This document shows, piece by piece, positions 52,832-62,475 of a stretch of DNA of 64,000 nucleotides. How positions within the stretch are numbered: position 1 is the first letter of the stretch; every line of letters begins with the position of its first letter. Source of the stretch: Brevibacillus dissolubilis (lineage in GTDB: Bacteria > Bacillota > Bacilli > Brevibacillales > Brevibacillaceae). The notes beneath the pieces were generated by a model. That model was not told the DNA's origin. It searched no databases and saw only the letters and a list, made by a program, of their open reading frames with translations. The stretch covers positions 310,001 to 374,000 of the forward strand of contig NZ_VCNA01000003.1 of NCBI RefSeq assembly GCF_006170445.1, written 5' to 3'. The translations under genes and the position numbers were made by a program.

Positions 52832-54355
52832 ATGAATCAACAGGAAGTACGCCGCTTCGTGGAGGAATACTTCACCGCCTTTCACTCCCACGTCGCCGAG
52901 TCGCACCCCGATTATCTGAGCGTCAAACTCACCGAAGAAGTGGACAAGGATATCGGCAACCGTCCGTTTTACTGGTCATGGGTCGAGCGAATGGGCATGC
53001 AGCCGCAGCCGATGACGCTTACCTTTTTCTTCGACGCGGAAAAGATTCCACAGGGGGTGCGCGGGGAAGAGCTTCATTTTGGCTCTGGGCGCATGCACCA
53101 GATTTTTCAGTCCACGTATCGGCACGGGCGGTTCGTCTGCATGTACGAGCACAATGAAGCCCAGCAGTCCCGTATGCTTCTGTCGAAAAACCGCTCGACA
53201 CCCTTGACCCCGTGGCTCAACCTGAATCTCAAGATTTCGTTCATCTGTGACAAAAAACGGGATCTGATCCTACACGTAGGGATTAATCTACATAATCCGA
53301 AGCTTAAGATCGTGCATGATTTCTATACTTTTTTACAGCAGTTGAACCTCTCGCCTGCGATCCCTAACTATTTTTATACACTGGAACAGAATCTGTCGGT
53401 CGATCAGGCGGCGAATCGGGCGATTGATGAGGTGTACCGGATCATCGACGAGCAGGATCAGGCTTGGGCAGATGCCGCGCGAGAGCGGCTGGCAGAAGAG
53501 CTGGAGATTCTGGAGGCGTATTATACGGAGATGGCGCTGCGGGAGAAGGAAGCGGCGAAGGAGCAGGAGGATGGAAGTGACGCAGAGACTGCGGATGCAG
53601 ACGGTGCAAGTGTGAAGGGAAATGGGAAGAAAAAAGCCGTGAAGTCGAAGAAGGCGAAACAGAGCGTGGAAGCGGTCGTGGATGTGGGTGAGGATGTGGA
53701 TTCAGTCACAGCAGATCCCGTTGAGAATGCAGAAGCAGGCGAGGCTGGCGAAAATGTTGCGGTTGAGGAATCAGGTGTTTCGGCTTCCTTTTTTGCTCCT
53801 GACTCATCACGAGCTATTGCTTCGGCTCCTTCTTCCACGCCAGCCAATGCCCCCTCTCTGTCATCCATACCAGCTACCGCTACCTCCCCTACTTCAACAC
53901 GAGCTATCGCTTCCTCTCCCGCTATGACAGACGGCGGCACTGCCGGGAAACGTACGACCGTTTCAGCCCTTCTCCGTGGAGAACGTCCTGTGGGCGATCA
54001 ACCTGTTTTTTCACCCCAACCCATCCTCAATCCACTGCCAGCCGATACCGAAGCGGCCACTGAGCTTACAGGCTCCACGACGGTAGTTGGGTCAGGCTCC
54101 CCTGCGGTAGTTGGATCAGACAGCACGGCGCAAGCCCCCTCCCAAGGTACGGGCGGACGTATCCTCGACTTTTTACGCATGAATGGCATCCCGGAGCCGA
54201 CCAAGGTCGAGGAGCTGGACGAATGGGTGAAAAGCACGCCGGAAGAGGAAAAACAGCGCCGCATGGATGAGCTTCGCTGGCAGTATGAGCCGCGCATCGA
54301 GGTAAAGCTGATCAACGGCGGTCTGTTTTATCTACACAATATGCCCCCGATTTGA
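52832..54355 (+). CDS. yqhG: YqhG family protein with a long low-complexity insertion
   Basis: 507 residues, about twice the length of B. subtilis YqhG. Residues about 1-245 match YqhG (MNQQEVRRFVEEYFTAFHSH, VDKDIGNRPFYWSWVERMG, CDKKRDLILHVGINLHNPKLKIVHDFY). Residues about 246-450 are Ala/Ser/Thr/Pro/Glu-rich and disordered, including a Lys-rich KGNGKKKAVKSKKAK patch. The last 60 residues are ordered again (GRILDFLRMNGIPEPTKVEELDEWV...VKLINGGLFYLHNMPPI). AAGGAGG precedes the ATG. It is 70 bp after yqhH and probably co-transcribed with it. Confidence 0.88.
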   Translation: MNQQEVRRFVEEYFTAFHSHVAESHPDYLSVKLTEEVDKDIGNRPFYWSWVERMGMQPQPMTLTFFFDAEKIPQGVRGEELHFGSGRMHQIFQSTYRHGRFVCMYEHNEAQQSRMLLSKNRSTPLTPWLNLNLKISFICDKKRDLILHVGINLHNPKLKIVHDFYTFLQQLNLSPAIPNYFYTLEQNLSVDQAANRAIDEVYRIIDEQDQAWADAARERLAEELEILEAYYTEMALREKEAAKEQEDGSDAETADADGASVKGNGKKKAVKSKKAKQSVEAVVDVGEDVDSVTADPVENAEAGEAGENVAVEESGVSASFFAPDSSRAIASAPSSTPANAPSLSSIPATATSPTSTRAIASSPAMTDGGTAGKRTTVSALLRGERPVGDQPVFSPQPILNPLPADTEAATELTGSTTVVGSGSPAVVGSDSTAQAPSQGTGGRILDFLRMNGIPEPTKVEELDEWVKSTPEEEKQRRMDELRWQYEPRIEVKLINGGLFYLHNMPPI

Positions 54356-54465
54356 TGGCATTTGTCGATGAAAAAGAGGCATATACCTGACAGCAACCCA
54401 CAAAATTTTTTCCGGTATTTGGTTACAATTGTTCCTGTAACCTATGAAAAGGGATGGTGGAAAAA

Positions 54466-55341
54466 GTGAAACTCCGTACTCTCCTGACCCACGCGCTCGT
54501 CTTCGCGCTGGTGCTCACCGCTCCGCTGACGGCTCTTGCCGAGCAAGAGACCTGGAGCCAAGCGCTCAGCCAACAGATACATACCTGGATGACCCAGCTC
54601 GCCCAAAAGGACAAGCAATTCGCCCCTTGGCAGGATGCCACCGTCAAAGTGGAAGCACTCGGCCCAGGCTCCCACCAGTGGCTCGTGACCATCCACAAAG
54701 ACGGCAACCAGCTCGGCTACATGGTTGTCGGCGAGGTCCCCGCACCAGAAACCCCAGAGGGTCAGGCACCTCAGGTAGAGAGCCGCACGCCTGATTTTGC
54801 CCTGATGGAATACGGTCTTGGCGAATACCTGCTGTTCGACGAGGCCATCTCCCCGATGCGCTCCTCGGCACAGCTCATCTATGACGGTCTCTCCTCCTTC
54901 TGGGAAGTGGCCGAGCACGACACCATTCAATACTATGACGCCAAAACCGGCGAAAAATATCCGTCCATCGCCAAACCCGACTCGTTCGTCATGCCGACAC
55001 TGGGCGCGGACAAGCTGATCAACAGCCAGGACTCCCTGCAGACAGTCAAGACACTCAGCACCCAGCCTGCCGACCCGTTTGCCACCAGTGACTGGATGAT
55101 GTCCAAGCCGCTTCAGCCGACCCAGCAATCTCCGCTCACTTGGCAGCAGGTGATCAACGCGCAAGCAGCCAAACCAGTGATTTTCACCGCCAATCTGTTC
55201 CAAGACGAGGTGCTGGCTCCGTTCTCGATCGGGTCTGTACACGTCTGGGACGACACCGCCTACATCGGCGTGTGGGATGAGGGACTCCGCTTCCTTCCCT
55301 CCTCCTACATGGAGAAAGTTGGTCATCTATTCGTGCAATAG
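54466..55341 (+). CDS. Secreted hypothetical protein, 291 aa
   Basis: A signal peptide is clear (LRTLLTHALVFALVLTAPLTALA, cleavage near residue 25). The likely start is the GTG at 54466; an ATG at 54454 has a purine-rich tract directly abutting it, too close to work well. The mature part is a mixed alpha/beta domain with VEALGPGSHQWLVTIHKDGNQLGYMVVGE and FALMEYGLGEYLLFDEAISPM segments, then a C-terminal VHVWDDTAYIGVWDEGLRFLPSSYME. I do not recognise the family. It follows yqhG by 110 bp, in the same direction. Confidence 0.8.
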   Translation: MKLRTLLTHALVFALVLTAPLTALAEQETWSQALSQQIHTWMTQLAQKDKQFAPWQDATVKVEALGPGSHQWLVTIHKDGNQLGYMVVGEVPAPETPEGQAPQVESRTPDFALMEYGLGEYLLFDEAISPMRSSAQLIYDGLSSFWEVAEHDTIQYYDAKTGEKYPSIAKPDSFVMPTLGADKLINSQDSLQTVKTLSTQPADPFATSDWMMSKPLQPTQQSPLTWQQVINAQAAKPVIFTANLFQDEVLAPFSIGSVHVWDDTAYIGVWDEGLRFLPSSYMEKVGHLFVQ

Positions 55342-55393
55342 GGAATTATGCCGACAGCCTAACTACTCACTCAAATTGACTAAAGACTTGACG

Positions 55394-55437
55394 AAAAAAG
55401 CTGACAGCCCCAGATTTTACGGGTGTCAGCTTTTTTC
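55394..55437. terminator. Bidirectional terminator between the secreted-protein gene and the defence gene
   Basis: AAAAAAGCTGACA pairs with TGTCAGCTTTTTT across a loop in which CCC can pair with GGG. Confidence 0.88.
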
Positions 55438-55465
55438 ATTGACAAAGATGTTAATAAGCTTCTAT

Positions 55466-58400
55466 CTATGCGTCTTCCATTACATAGTATGTCCAATACA
55501 TTGCTAACTGCCCAGACATCCCGTATGCTCGTTCAATACGCGAAAGCCAACTTTCAAAGAAAACCCTATCCCCTGGGTTATCTGTACGTATATCCAGAAC
55601 ATCAACGATTCCCTTTGCTAGTTCAAAAATGATAACAAGATTATCTGGAATGGAAGGATTATTTTCGTACTCCGTTATCACTTTAAAAACAATACCCAGT
55701 GATGAAAAAGCTTTCTGTATTGACTCGATAATACGTTCACTTATCTCGGATACATAGAGCTGATATGCCTCCCTCATTTTGGGATTAATAACATTTAAAG
55801 AGGATACATCAATGACATGATTAAGGAGTAACATAACATGATTTAACTCCATAGTCATGCTATTAACAATTTCTGTCCGAGGATGATCCCATAAACATAC
55901 ATTTAGATTAAGCAACCATTCCTCAGTAATTTCAACAGGGAAATAATTCCACCACTTTGACTCATAATCATCTTTTGCGAGTTGAGTAAGGAACGGTATT
56001 TGCCAAACTAATTTATTAACTTTCTTGCCATCTAACAATGGGACAACTATTATATACTGCCATTTAGTCTCGAGTGTAAACCTCTGCAGTCTGTTATCTT
56101 CTTCTAGACTAAGAGCATTATTAACTGCTTTATATACCAAGTTTAATGAATCTTGGTCTATTGGTATACCTTTGTGGTTGACCCTAATACATATGGCGTT
56201 TTTTCCTACGTATTTAACATCTTTTGCTATTAACGACAGTTGTCTAGCTTCATTCGACGAGCACTTCAGTTCTTCTTTTAGCTGTTTAATGAATTTATTC
56301 GATCTATGTTCAAATTCATTTATTAATGCCTCGGAAGAGTTTCTTACAATTCGTTTTGGATGAAAAGTAAAGTAGTACCAAATGGGGGTAAAACGAGTTA
56401 AAATGTGCTTTTCTTGCTGTTCAAGATGCCTTAAAACCTTTTCATCTACAAGATGCTTAAAGTGACTATTAAACTCACGCTGAAGTTCAAACAGCACTGT
56501 ACATGCGTCGGCTAAATTGACCATTGTTAGGGGTATCACATCAGTGCGAATTCCTTCTTCCTTAGCAATTTGTTCAACCTGTTGCAAATTTTGTCCTCTA
56601 CCGACAAAAGGGTTATAAAGCAGTGCATGAAAACACTGGTTAAAAAAATTAGAAAACGAACTGGTATAGCTCCTAAGTGTATTGTTGTAAGATATATACC
56701 TTTCGTTAGCAAGTGTTTTTTTGCTTAATGCTGTACCATTGTTTCTTTCCTTCTGTTCCTTTCGTACATCTTCTGCAAAACCCCATTCGTCAACAGCTAC
56801 CTTAGGAAGATCCGGGATTTTTTTAAGTGAGTTTTTTAACTTATCAAATTGGTCGATATCTATACGTTTATGAGGAAGATCTAGTTCCGATCGTCTAAAG
56901 TATTCCTTCAGCGCATCTTCCAACTCCTTGCATTGAATAGCAATTGTTCTACGAAAATCCATAATCTGATTCACATAATCAAACCATGTTTTCTTCCGTA
57001 TTTTATTAACGATGAGACGGCGGAAAGTTCCATTTACATCTTTTGACCATTCATTACCAAGATTTTCTCTTTTTATATTCTTTACCGATTCATCCATCTC
57101 AACAGGCAAGCTAACTAATCGATGACCATACCCCTTAGTAGCATATGCATCATAATAAGGGAACAACCTATGTAACAGATCGAGTCTTTGTAATGTTTCA
57201 GAATGTACAAAATTATCTCTTTGTGTGTTCTCTTTTTCAGATAACGGTTTCACCTGAGGCGCCCTATCCATTTCAATAACAAAATGCGATCTGATTGTTG
57301 AACCATCTTCCTCTAAATGGAGAGTAAAAGTATCGTTGCAATATTTTTCAATCAGTAATTCTTTATTAGCATGAAGCCACACCATGAAAGTATCTGGTTG
57401 TACCGAGTAGAACCCATAAGTTAAGTACGACAAAGTCTCTGTTGTAGTTTCAAGGAGAGCTTGATCTAAAAATTCTACCTGAAATATATCTGAAAGAGAG
57501 CAAATTAGGTTCAATTTGCCTAACCAATACCCACAATATGCTAGTCCTCTCCAATCATTCTCATCCATAGTTGAAACAGAACAAGGTTTACGTGTAATCA
57601 GCCAATTTTTCACCAAATCGAAGACACGATCTTTACTTGTTTGGCGGGATTTAAGCATAAATAGGTTATTGAGTTCATTTTTAGGTATTAAGTTCTGAAA
57701 CGCATTTAAAAACAGATTAGATGAGCCAGGAACAGAGTTTGTAATATCAATGTCTACTATACCAATAAAACCGTCCCCGAATTTATCCAAGACATCATTT
57801 ATAAATTCCTCGTTCTCTTGAATATAACGAATTAAACCAAGCCAGATAAGAGAACGGACTACCCCCGCATAACCTGTCCAGCGATACGGAGTATATTCGG
57901 AAAGACTTTTAAGCAACTTATCCGTTTCATCCTGCCTGCGTGAGAACGAATACAATAAGAAGCCCTCAACGTCCTCCTCATGTATAAGAGCCAAACAAGA
58001 TTGGGCAGCCTCATCCCATGGTACAAATAAAACTTCACCTAACTGGCTAACCAAGATTTCCGAACGAATTGGGTGAAGACCTTGAACCAACATAGATTGA
58101 TTAGTAACCCGAATCAGGTATTCATTTTCCAGCCTTCTAAAAATAGTTCCGGGTACCTTTATATCAAGATACTTAATCAGGGGTTTTACTTCAATTCGTG
58201 ATTCAAACGCAGAAGCAACAGCAACCAAATAAAGAAGATGAAGTATAGATGGATTTAATACTCCGGTTTCTACTTCTTTTTCAAGATACATAATCTGCTG
58301 ATGGAGGCGTTCACGGAGAGTCGTTCCCTGAGATACTAAGTATACGAACTCCAAAAGGGGTCCTTCCCCGCCAAAACGCTCCCAAGCTTCATCAAAATTT

Positions 58401-59629
58401 AAAAACGTGGACAAACCCTTGTTCTCTACAAACGAATGGTAAAGATTCAAAGCCTCTTCTTTCGTTAAAGCCAAATCAATCTCCTCAAAAGAAAATTCAT
58501 ATCCTGTTACACTAGCTTTCTTCCAATCCTCCTCTCGTACAGTCACGAGAATACGCATTAGCGGATGTGTTGACAATTGTCTAACTAGTTCTATCCAATC
58601 AATGTCAGCTGGAGAAACATCAAGATAAACAAACAACGGGATCCCCATTGCATTGGCATGACCAATGAGTGCTGTAGCTAGACTTAAAGCGTGCTTTTTA
58701 TCTTGGATGCATTGGATTCGAAAGCGCCACTCTTTTGGTAAATAATCTTTCAGGAAACGGTAAGCCAAGGTTGACTTACCTTGACCGGAAGCACCGTGAA
58801 TAAAAACAACCCGTTTTCGGCCAAACAGCTCGGAGATTTTGTTAAGTTTATCAGTTCTACGCAGATCCAAGTTAGACAAGATATGTTCATAACGAGTAGA
58901 CACGCCTTGATAAAACTCTTCTGTCAACTGGATTCGCATATCTTCACTAATTTCAACGTCCTCAATTGGAACAATTACCGTCCCCCACTCTTTATGATGA
59001 GCCGCACGTTCAGAAAGGAATCTACCTACACTATTGATTTTTCCAATTACGTCCTCTCTAGTAATTCGTTGCTTATTTTCAGAACAAATATACAACCAAA
59101 AATTAAGCATTTCAAAAGCACGTTCTGGATCTACCCCGGTAGCCATTTCCTTAAGTTTAGCAAATACACTTTCTAGAAGTTCTAGCTCTCCCATTTGTTC
59201 AGCGGTAATTCTAGAAAGCATTAAACGTGCCTCAGTCTGAGTGGTAAAACCATGTTTACTAATTTTCTTAGCAACACTATTAAGGTTTTTATTATCTCCA
59301 TTAAGCGCTCCTTGTAATTCTGGTCCAATCAGTCCAAAACTGAAGATTTTAACCTGCATATCAGGATTTGTTTTAATCTGGGGCGCAATTCGATTAAAAA
59401 AAGATAGTGGTTTTTGAGGTTCAAAATTAGAAAGCGTCAGCGGAGTGCTATAGGCTTTTATTTGTATAACCTCTTGGCTCTTTAGGGCTTCGTCATATAT
59501 CGTTAAATCCTCATTTCCCTCTGGCTGGAATACCAATTGAGATCCTACTGGTACTTTTAGGATACGGTATAGTGTATACAGTGCTTGCAGACGATATCCT
59601 CGGTACGCATGAGTTGCATCTGTCGACAT
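55466..59629 (-). CDS. Large nuclease-STAND-type NTPase, candidate anti-phage defence protein
   Basis: 1387 residues from the ATG at 59629, with AGGAGAGG 8 nt upstream; an earlier start adds 13 residues without such a site. The N-terminus has a PD-(D/E)XK/Cap4 (DUF4297)-like nuclease pattern: YRGYRLQALYTLYRIL, Glu37 and Asp41 in PEGNEDL, and Gln56-x-Lys58 in VIQIKAY. A P-loop NTPase follows (Walker A GASGQGKST 279-287; LFVYLD Walker B at about 332-337; ILVTVREEDW at about 365). The remaining 900 residues are helical and of unknown fold, with a late C-terminal domain, as in Avs-type sensors. The gene is markedly AT-rich compared with both neighbours, stands alone between a terminator and czcO-like gene, and is therefore probably horizontally acquired. 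Function is inferred from architecture. Confidence 0.8.
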   Translation of the reverse strand: MSTDATHAYRGYRLQALYTLYRILKVPVGSQLVFQPEGNEDLTIYDEALKSQEVIQIKAYSTPLTLSNFEPQKPLSFFNRIAPQIKTNPDMQVKIFSFGLIGPELQGALNGDNKNLNSVAKKISKHGFTTQTEARLMLSRITAEQMGELELLESVFAKLKEMATGVDPERAFEMLNFWLYICSENKQRITREDVIGKINSVGRFLSERAAHHKEWGTVIVPIEDVEISEDMRIQLTEEFYQGVSTRYEHILSNLDLRRTDKLNKISELFGRKRVVFIHGASGQGKSTLAYRFLKDYLPKEWRFRIQCIQDKKHALSLATALIGHANAMGIPLFVYLDVSPADIDWIELVRQLSTHPLMRILVTVREEDWKKASVTGYEFSFEEIDLALTKEEALNLYHSFVENKGLSTFLNFDEAWERFGGEGPLLEFVYLVSQGTTLRERLHQQIMYLEKEVETGVLNPSILHLLYLVAVASAFESRIEVKPLIKYLDIKVPGTIFRRLENEYLIRVTNQSMLVQGLHPIRSEILVSQLGEVLFVPWDEAAQSCLALIHEEDVEGFLLYSFSRRQDETDKLLKSLSEYTPYRWTGYAGVVRSLIWLGLIRYIQENEEFINDVLDKFGDGFIGIVDIDITNSVPGSSNLFLNAFQNLIPKNELNNLFMLKSRQTSKDRVFDLVKNWLITRKPCSVSTMDENDWRGLAYCGYWLGKLNLICSLSDIFQVEFLDQALLETTTETLSYLTYGFYSVQPDTFMVWLHANKELLIEKYCNDTFTLHLEEDGSTIRSHFVIEMDRAPQVKPLSEKENTQRDNFVHSETLQRLDLLHRLFPYYDAYATKGYGHRLVSLPVEMDESVKNIKRENLGNEWSKDVNGTFRRLIVNKIRKKTWFDYVNQIMDFRRTIAIQCKELEDALKEYFRRSELDLPHKRIDIDQFDKLKNSLKKIPDLPKVAVDEWGFAEDVRKEQKERNNGTALSKKTLANERYISYNNTLRSYTSSFSNFFNQCFHALLYNPFVGRGQNLQQVEQIAKEEGIRTDVIPLTMVNLADACTVLFELQREFNSHFKHLVDEKVLRHLEQQEKHILTRFTPIWYYFTFHPKRIVRNSSEALINEFEHRSNKFIKQLKEELKCSSNEARQLSLIAKDVKYVGKNAICIRVNHKGIPIDQDSLNLVYKAVNNALSLEEDNRLQRFTLETKWQYIIVVPLLDGKKVNKLVWQIPFLTQLAKDDYESKWWNYFPVEITEEWLLNLNVCLWDHPRTEIVNSMTMELNHVMLLLNHVIDVSSLNVINPKMREAYQLYVSEISERIIESIQKAFSSLGIVFKVITEYENNPSIPDNLVIIFELAKGIVDVLDIRTDNPGDRVFFESWLSRIERAYGMSGQLAMYWTYYVMEDA

Positions 59630-59697
59630 TACAGAATCCTCTCCTAAATGGTTTTTATCCATTATCACATATCAGTATTTATTTACCAATAAATACA

Positions 59698-60756
59698 TTA
59701 TGTACCCAAGCATGCCACCACATACTCCGCATCCCGCCCCACTCCCCCAAGCAGTGCAGACCCCCGCCGATACTGCCACGGCAGCCCTACAAAATACAGA
59801 CCTTCCACCGCACTTACCCCGCGATGATGCAACAGCCTGCCATCCTCCCCGAGCAAACCCGGTAGATCGACCCACGCATAATCACGGCGAAATCCCGTCG
59901 CCCAGATGATATTCGCCACCTCTTCATTCGTACCGTCCGCAAAAGAAACCCGTTTGCCATCTGCTGATGTTGATACAGCCCGTCCCTTTTCCACCACGTC
60001 CCCACTCTGGCTCAGACGGCGAAGCTCCTCGCCATATCCAAAGATCGGATCAGGCTGCCTACTGAGCCACTTGCCAATCCGGTGCTCGATGGTGACGGAC
60101 AGGAAACCGATTTTTTGCAGATACCAGAAGATGTTTCTCCCCCACAAATATTGCGGCAGATAACGGCGGGGCTGTCCTGCTGAGAGTATGACAGGGTGAG
60201 TCTGGGCCACCTCGATGGCGATCTGTGCACCAGAATTCCCTGCGCCGACGACTAGTACCGGACCAGGCTGTAATTGCCTTGGGTTCAGATACTCGGATGT
60301 GTGCAGTTGTGTCACAGCCTCATCGATCTGCCCAGCCCACGCCGGAATCGCTGGTGTAGAAAAAGGACCTGTGGCGATCACCACTTTTTTCGCGTGATAC
60401 TCCCCAGCAGTCGTATAGGCGATGAATCCTGTCTCTGTTTTTGCCAAGCGCTGTACGGTCGTATTCGCATGGATCGGCAGGCTAAAGTGGCGGGCATAGG
60501 TGTCCAAATAGTCCGCCACTTCGTTTTTGTCAGGAACGCCGTCAGGGTCTCCGGGGAAGGGCAAGCCAGGCAGGCCGTTCATGCTTCGCGGTGTAAAGAG
60601 AACAAGTGAATCATAGCGTTTCCGCCAAGTGTCACCTGCCTGATCGAGACTATTGAGCAATACGCAGGACAGTCCGTTTTGCCTGCTCAGATAGTATCCT
60701 GCCGCTAATCCCGCCTGTCCCGCTCCGATCACCAATACATCGTAGTCCCTGTTCAT
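59698..60756 (-). CDS. CzcO-like flavin-dependent oxidoreductase
   Basis: 352 residues from the ATG at 60756, with GAGGGG upstream; an earlier ATG at 60780 lacks one. YDVLVIGAGQAGLAAGYYLSRQ binds FAD and VLVVGAGNSGAQIAIEVAQ binds NADPH. GPFSTPAIPAWAGQI, and IIWATGFRRDYAWVDLP near the C-terminus, are typical of CzcO/YrpB-like monooxygenase-type flavoproteins. In Bacilli such genes often lie with czcD. Here it follows a CadC-like repressor and czcD gene, which supports a role in metal homeostasis or resistance; its reaction is not known to me. Confidence 0.88.
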   Translation of the reverse strand: MNRDYDVLVIGAGQAGLAAGYYLSRQNGLSCVLLNSLDQAGDTWRKRYDSLVLFTPRSMNGLPGLPFPGDPDGVPDKNEVADYLDTYARHFSLPIHANTTVQRLAKTETGFIAYTTAGEYHAKKVVIATGPFSTPAIPAWAGQIDEAVTQLHTSEYLNPRQLQPGPVLVVGAGNSGAQIAIEVAQTHPVILSAGQPRRYLPQYLWGRNIFWYLQKIGFLSVTIEHRIGKWLSRQPDPIFGYGEELRRLSQSGDVVEKGRAVSTSADGKRVSFADGTNEEVANIIWATGFRRDYAWVDLPGLLGEDGRLLHHRGVSAVEGLYFVGLPWQYRRGSALLGGVGRDAEYVVACLGT

Positions 60757-60786
60757 CCCGAATCCCCTCACTTGCCCCATCTTTTT

Positions 60787-61155
60787 TTAATGCCCGCTTT
60801 TGCATTCCTGAATATGCTCGACCCCAGCCAAAATCAGATGCTTCACATGATCGTCGTCTAACGAATAGAAAACGAGTTTTCCTTCCTTCCGTGACTTCGC
60901 CAATCCCATGTTGCGAAGAAGACGCAGGTGGTGGGACGTATTCGCCATCGTAGAGCCGGTGATGTTGGCGACATCGCAGACGCACAGCTCCTGCTCCAGC
61001 GCCAGTGCATAGATGATCTTCGCCCGGGTGTCGTCAGCGAGCGCCTTGAAGATCTTCGCGACGCCCTCCGACTCCCCAACCCGTGGTTTGACGCGGTTGA
61101 CCTTGGTTTCGTCCAAGCATGGAATGTCACAAGTTTCTTCTGTATGATCAGCCAT
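60787..61155 (-). CDS. ArsR/SmtB family metal-responsive repressor, CadC-like
   Basis: 122 residues from the ATG at 61155 (a GTG 4 codons earlier is possible). Winged helix-turn-helix with the metal sites of CadC: an N-terminal TCDIPC pair, ELCVCD with two Cys in alpha-3, and a C-terminal DDDHVKHLILAGVEHI pattern that can form the alpha-5 His/Asp site. TGSTMANTSHHLRLLRNMGL is the DNA-recognition helix region. It should release DNA on binding Cd, Pb or Zn. It lies between czcD and the czcO-like gene in one orientation, and an inverted repeat upstream of czcD is its probable operator. Confidence 0.92.
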   Translation of the reverse strand: MADHTEETCDIPCLDETKVNRVKPRVGESEGVAKIFKALADDTRAKIIYALALEQELCVCDVANITGSTMANTSHHLRLLRNMGLAKSRKEGKLVFYSLDDDHVKHLILAGVEHIQECKSGH

Positions 61156-61201
61156 TGAGACTTTCACTTCTTTCTTGAAAAAATAGTGGAGGAATCTTTA
61201 T

Positions 61202-62326
61202 CTAGGCATGAACGTGTGCCGTCTGTTGACCCTTGCCTTGCTTGCTGCCTGTCGCCGCGTGGTCGTGGCTGCAGCCTTTGCCATCTTTGTGGTCGTGCGC
61301 ATGATCATGTGCTTCATGGCTGTGATCGTGACCATCGTGACTGTGGTCGTGATCATGATCGTGGTCATGACCCGCTGCATTCGGCCCGGTCTCACATGTC
61401 ATATCGCCATGCTCCACGCTCGAATCCTCGATCTGAATCGTCGCATGCGTAATCCCAAAATCCTGCTTCAACACCTTCAGCGCCTGATTCAACACGCCAT
61501 AGCTCGTTACTCCGTCCTCGACCTGCAGATGGCAGGTCAGGGAATCAAAGCCGGAAGTAACAGTCCAAATATGCAGATCATGTACTTCTTTTACACCAGC
61601 GACACCGGCCAATGCTGCGGATACCTTGTTCGTGTCGATATTAGACGGTACACCCTCCATCAGCACATGCACAGAATCCTTCGTCACACGCCATGCACTG
61701 GTGAGTACCAGCACCCCCACGATAATACTGATGATCGGGTCGGCAATATACCAGCCATACGCCCACATCAATAAGCCAGCCACAATCGCCCCGACAGAAC
61801 CGAGCAAGTCACCCAGTACGTGCAGGAAAGCACTTCGCATGTTGATATTATTCTTCACATCGCCACCCATCAGGACGAATGCGACGACGATATTAGCAAT
61901 CAGACCAACCGTTGCGATGCCCACCATAGTCAGGCTGGCAACCTCCTGCGGTGCCCAGATCCGCTCCCATGCTTCATAAAAGATATAAAGCGAAACGAGA
62001 ACCAGTGTGACCCCATTGATCAGAGCTGCCAAGATTTCAAATCGATAGAACCCAAACGTCTTTTCCTTCGATGGCTTCCGACTGGCAAAATACATCGCCA
62101 TCAGGCTCAAGAACAGGGCAGAGGAGTCACTGAGCATATGCCCCGCATCCGAGAGCAATGCCAAGCTGTTGGTCATAAAGCCCCCAACGACCTCTACAAT
62201 CAAGAATACCGTGATAATCACGAGTGAAATCAAAAGCGCCTTTTTATTCGCACCCGCTCCGTGGTGGTGATGTCCGTGTCCATGATGATCGTGTCCGTGG
62301 TGAGAATGCCCATGGTGAAGTCCCAT
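61202..62326 (-). CDS. czcD: Cation diffusion facilitator, Zn/Cd/Co exporter
   Basis: 374 residues. Six membrane helices of the CDF fold with SLALLSDAGHMLSDSSALFLSL (helix II DxxHxxxD-type metal site) and a second MRSAFLHVLGDLLGSVGAI site in helix V. His-rich tails flank them: N-terminal HHGHSHHGHDHHGHGHHHH and a C-terminal GHDHDHDHDHSHDGHDHSHE region, both unusually long. Exports Zn, Cd or Co in exchange for protons. First gene of the metal-resistance operon; GGGGAG lies 7 nt before the ATG. Confidence 0.95.
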   Translation of the reverse strand: MGLHHGHSHHGHDHHGHGHHHHGAGANKKALLISLVIITVFLIVEVVGGFMTNSLALLSDAGHMLSDSSALFLSLMAMYFASRKPSKEKTFGFYRFEILAALINGVTLVLVSLYIFYEAWERIWAPQEVASLTMVGIATVGLIANIVVAFVLMGGDVKNNINMRSAFLHVLGDLLGSVGAIVAGLLMWAYGWYIADPIISIIVGVLVLTSAWRVTKDSVHVLMEGVPSNIDTNKVSAALAGVAGVKEVHDLHIWTVTSGFDSLTCHLQVEDGVTSYGVLNQALKVLKQDFGITHATIQIEDSSVEHGDMTCETGPNAAGHDHDHDHDHSHDGHDHSHEAHDHAHDHKDGKGCSHDHAATGSKQGKGQQTAHVHA

Positions 62327-62390
62327 ACTTAATCTCCCCTATTCCCTATTTGTTGTACCGATAAACCAATTATAGCCAATAACATTCAAA

Positions 62391-62412
62391 CATTCAAGTA
62401 CTTATTTGAATG
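62391..62412. promoter_or_regulatory. CadC/CzrA-type operator upstream of czcD
   Basis: CATTCAA-N8-TTGAATG, an inverted repeat with AT-rich centre, 65-86 bp upstream of czcD. This matches the operator form of ArsR/SmtB repressors. A CATTCAA direct copy lies just beside it. Confidence 0.65.
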
Positions 62413-62421
62413 TTAGGCAAC

Positions 62422-62472
62422 AAAAAAACGGTGGGGTTCCCAGGCCATGTGGTGTCGGGAAACCACCGTTTT
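62422..62472 (-). terminator. Terminator after ykuS
   Basis: On the minus strand AAAACGGTGG pairs with CCACCGTTTT, with an inner GGGAA/TTCCC stem and a T-run. Confidence 0.85.
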
Positions 62473-62475
62473 ACG

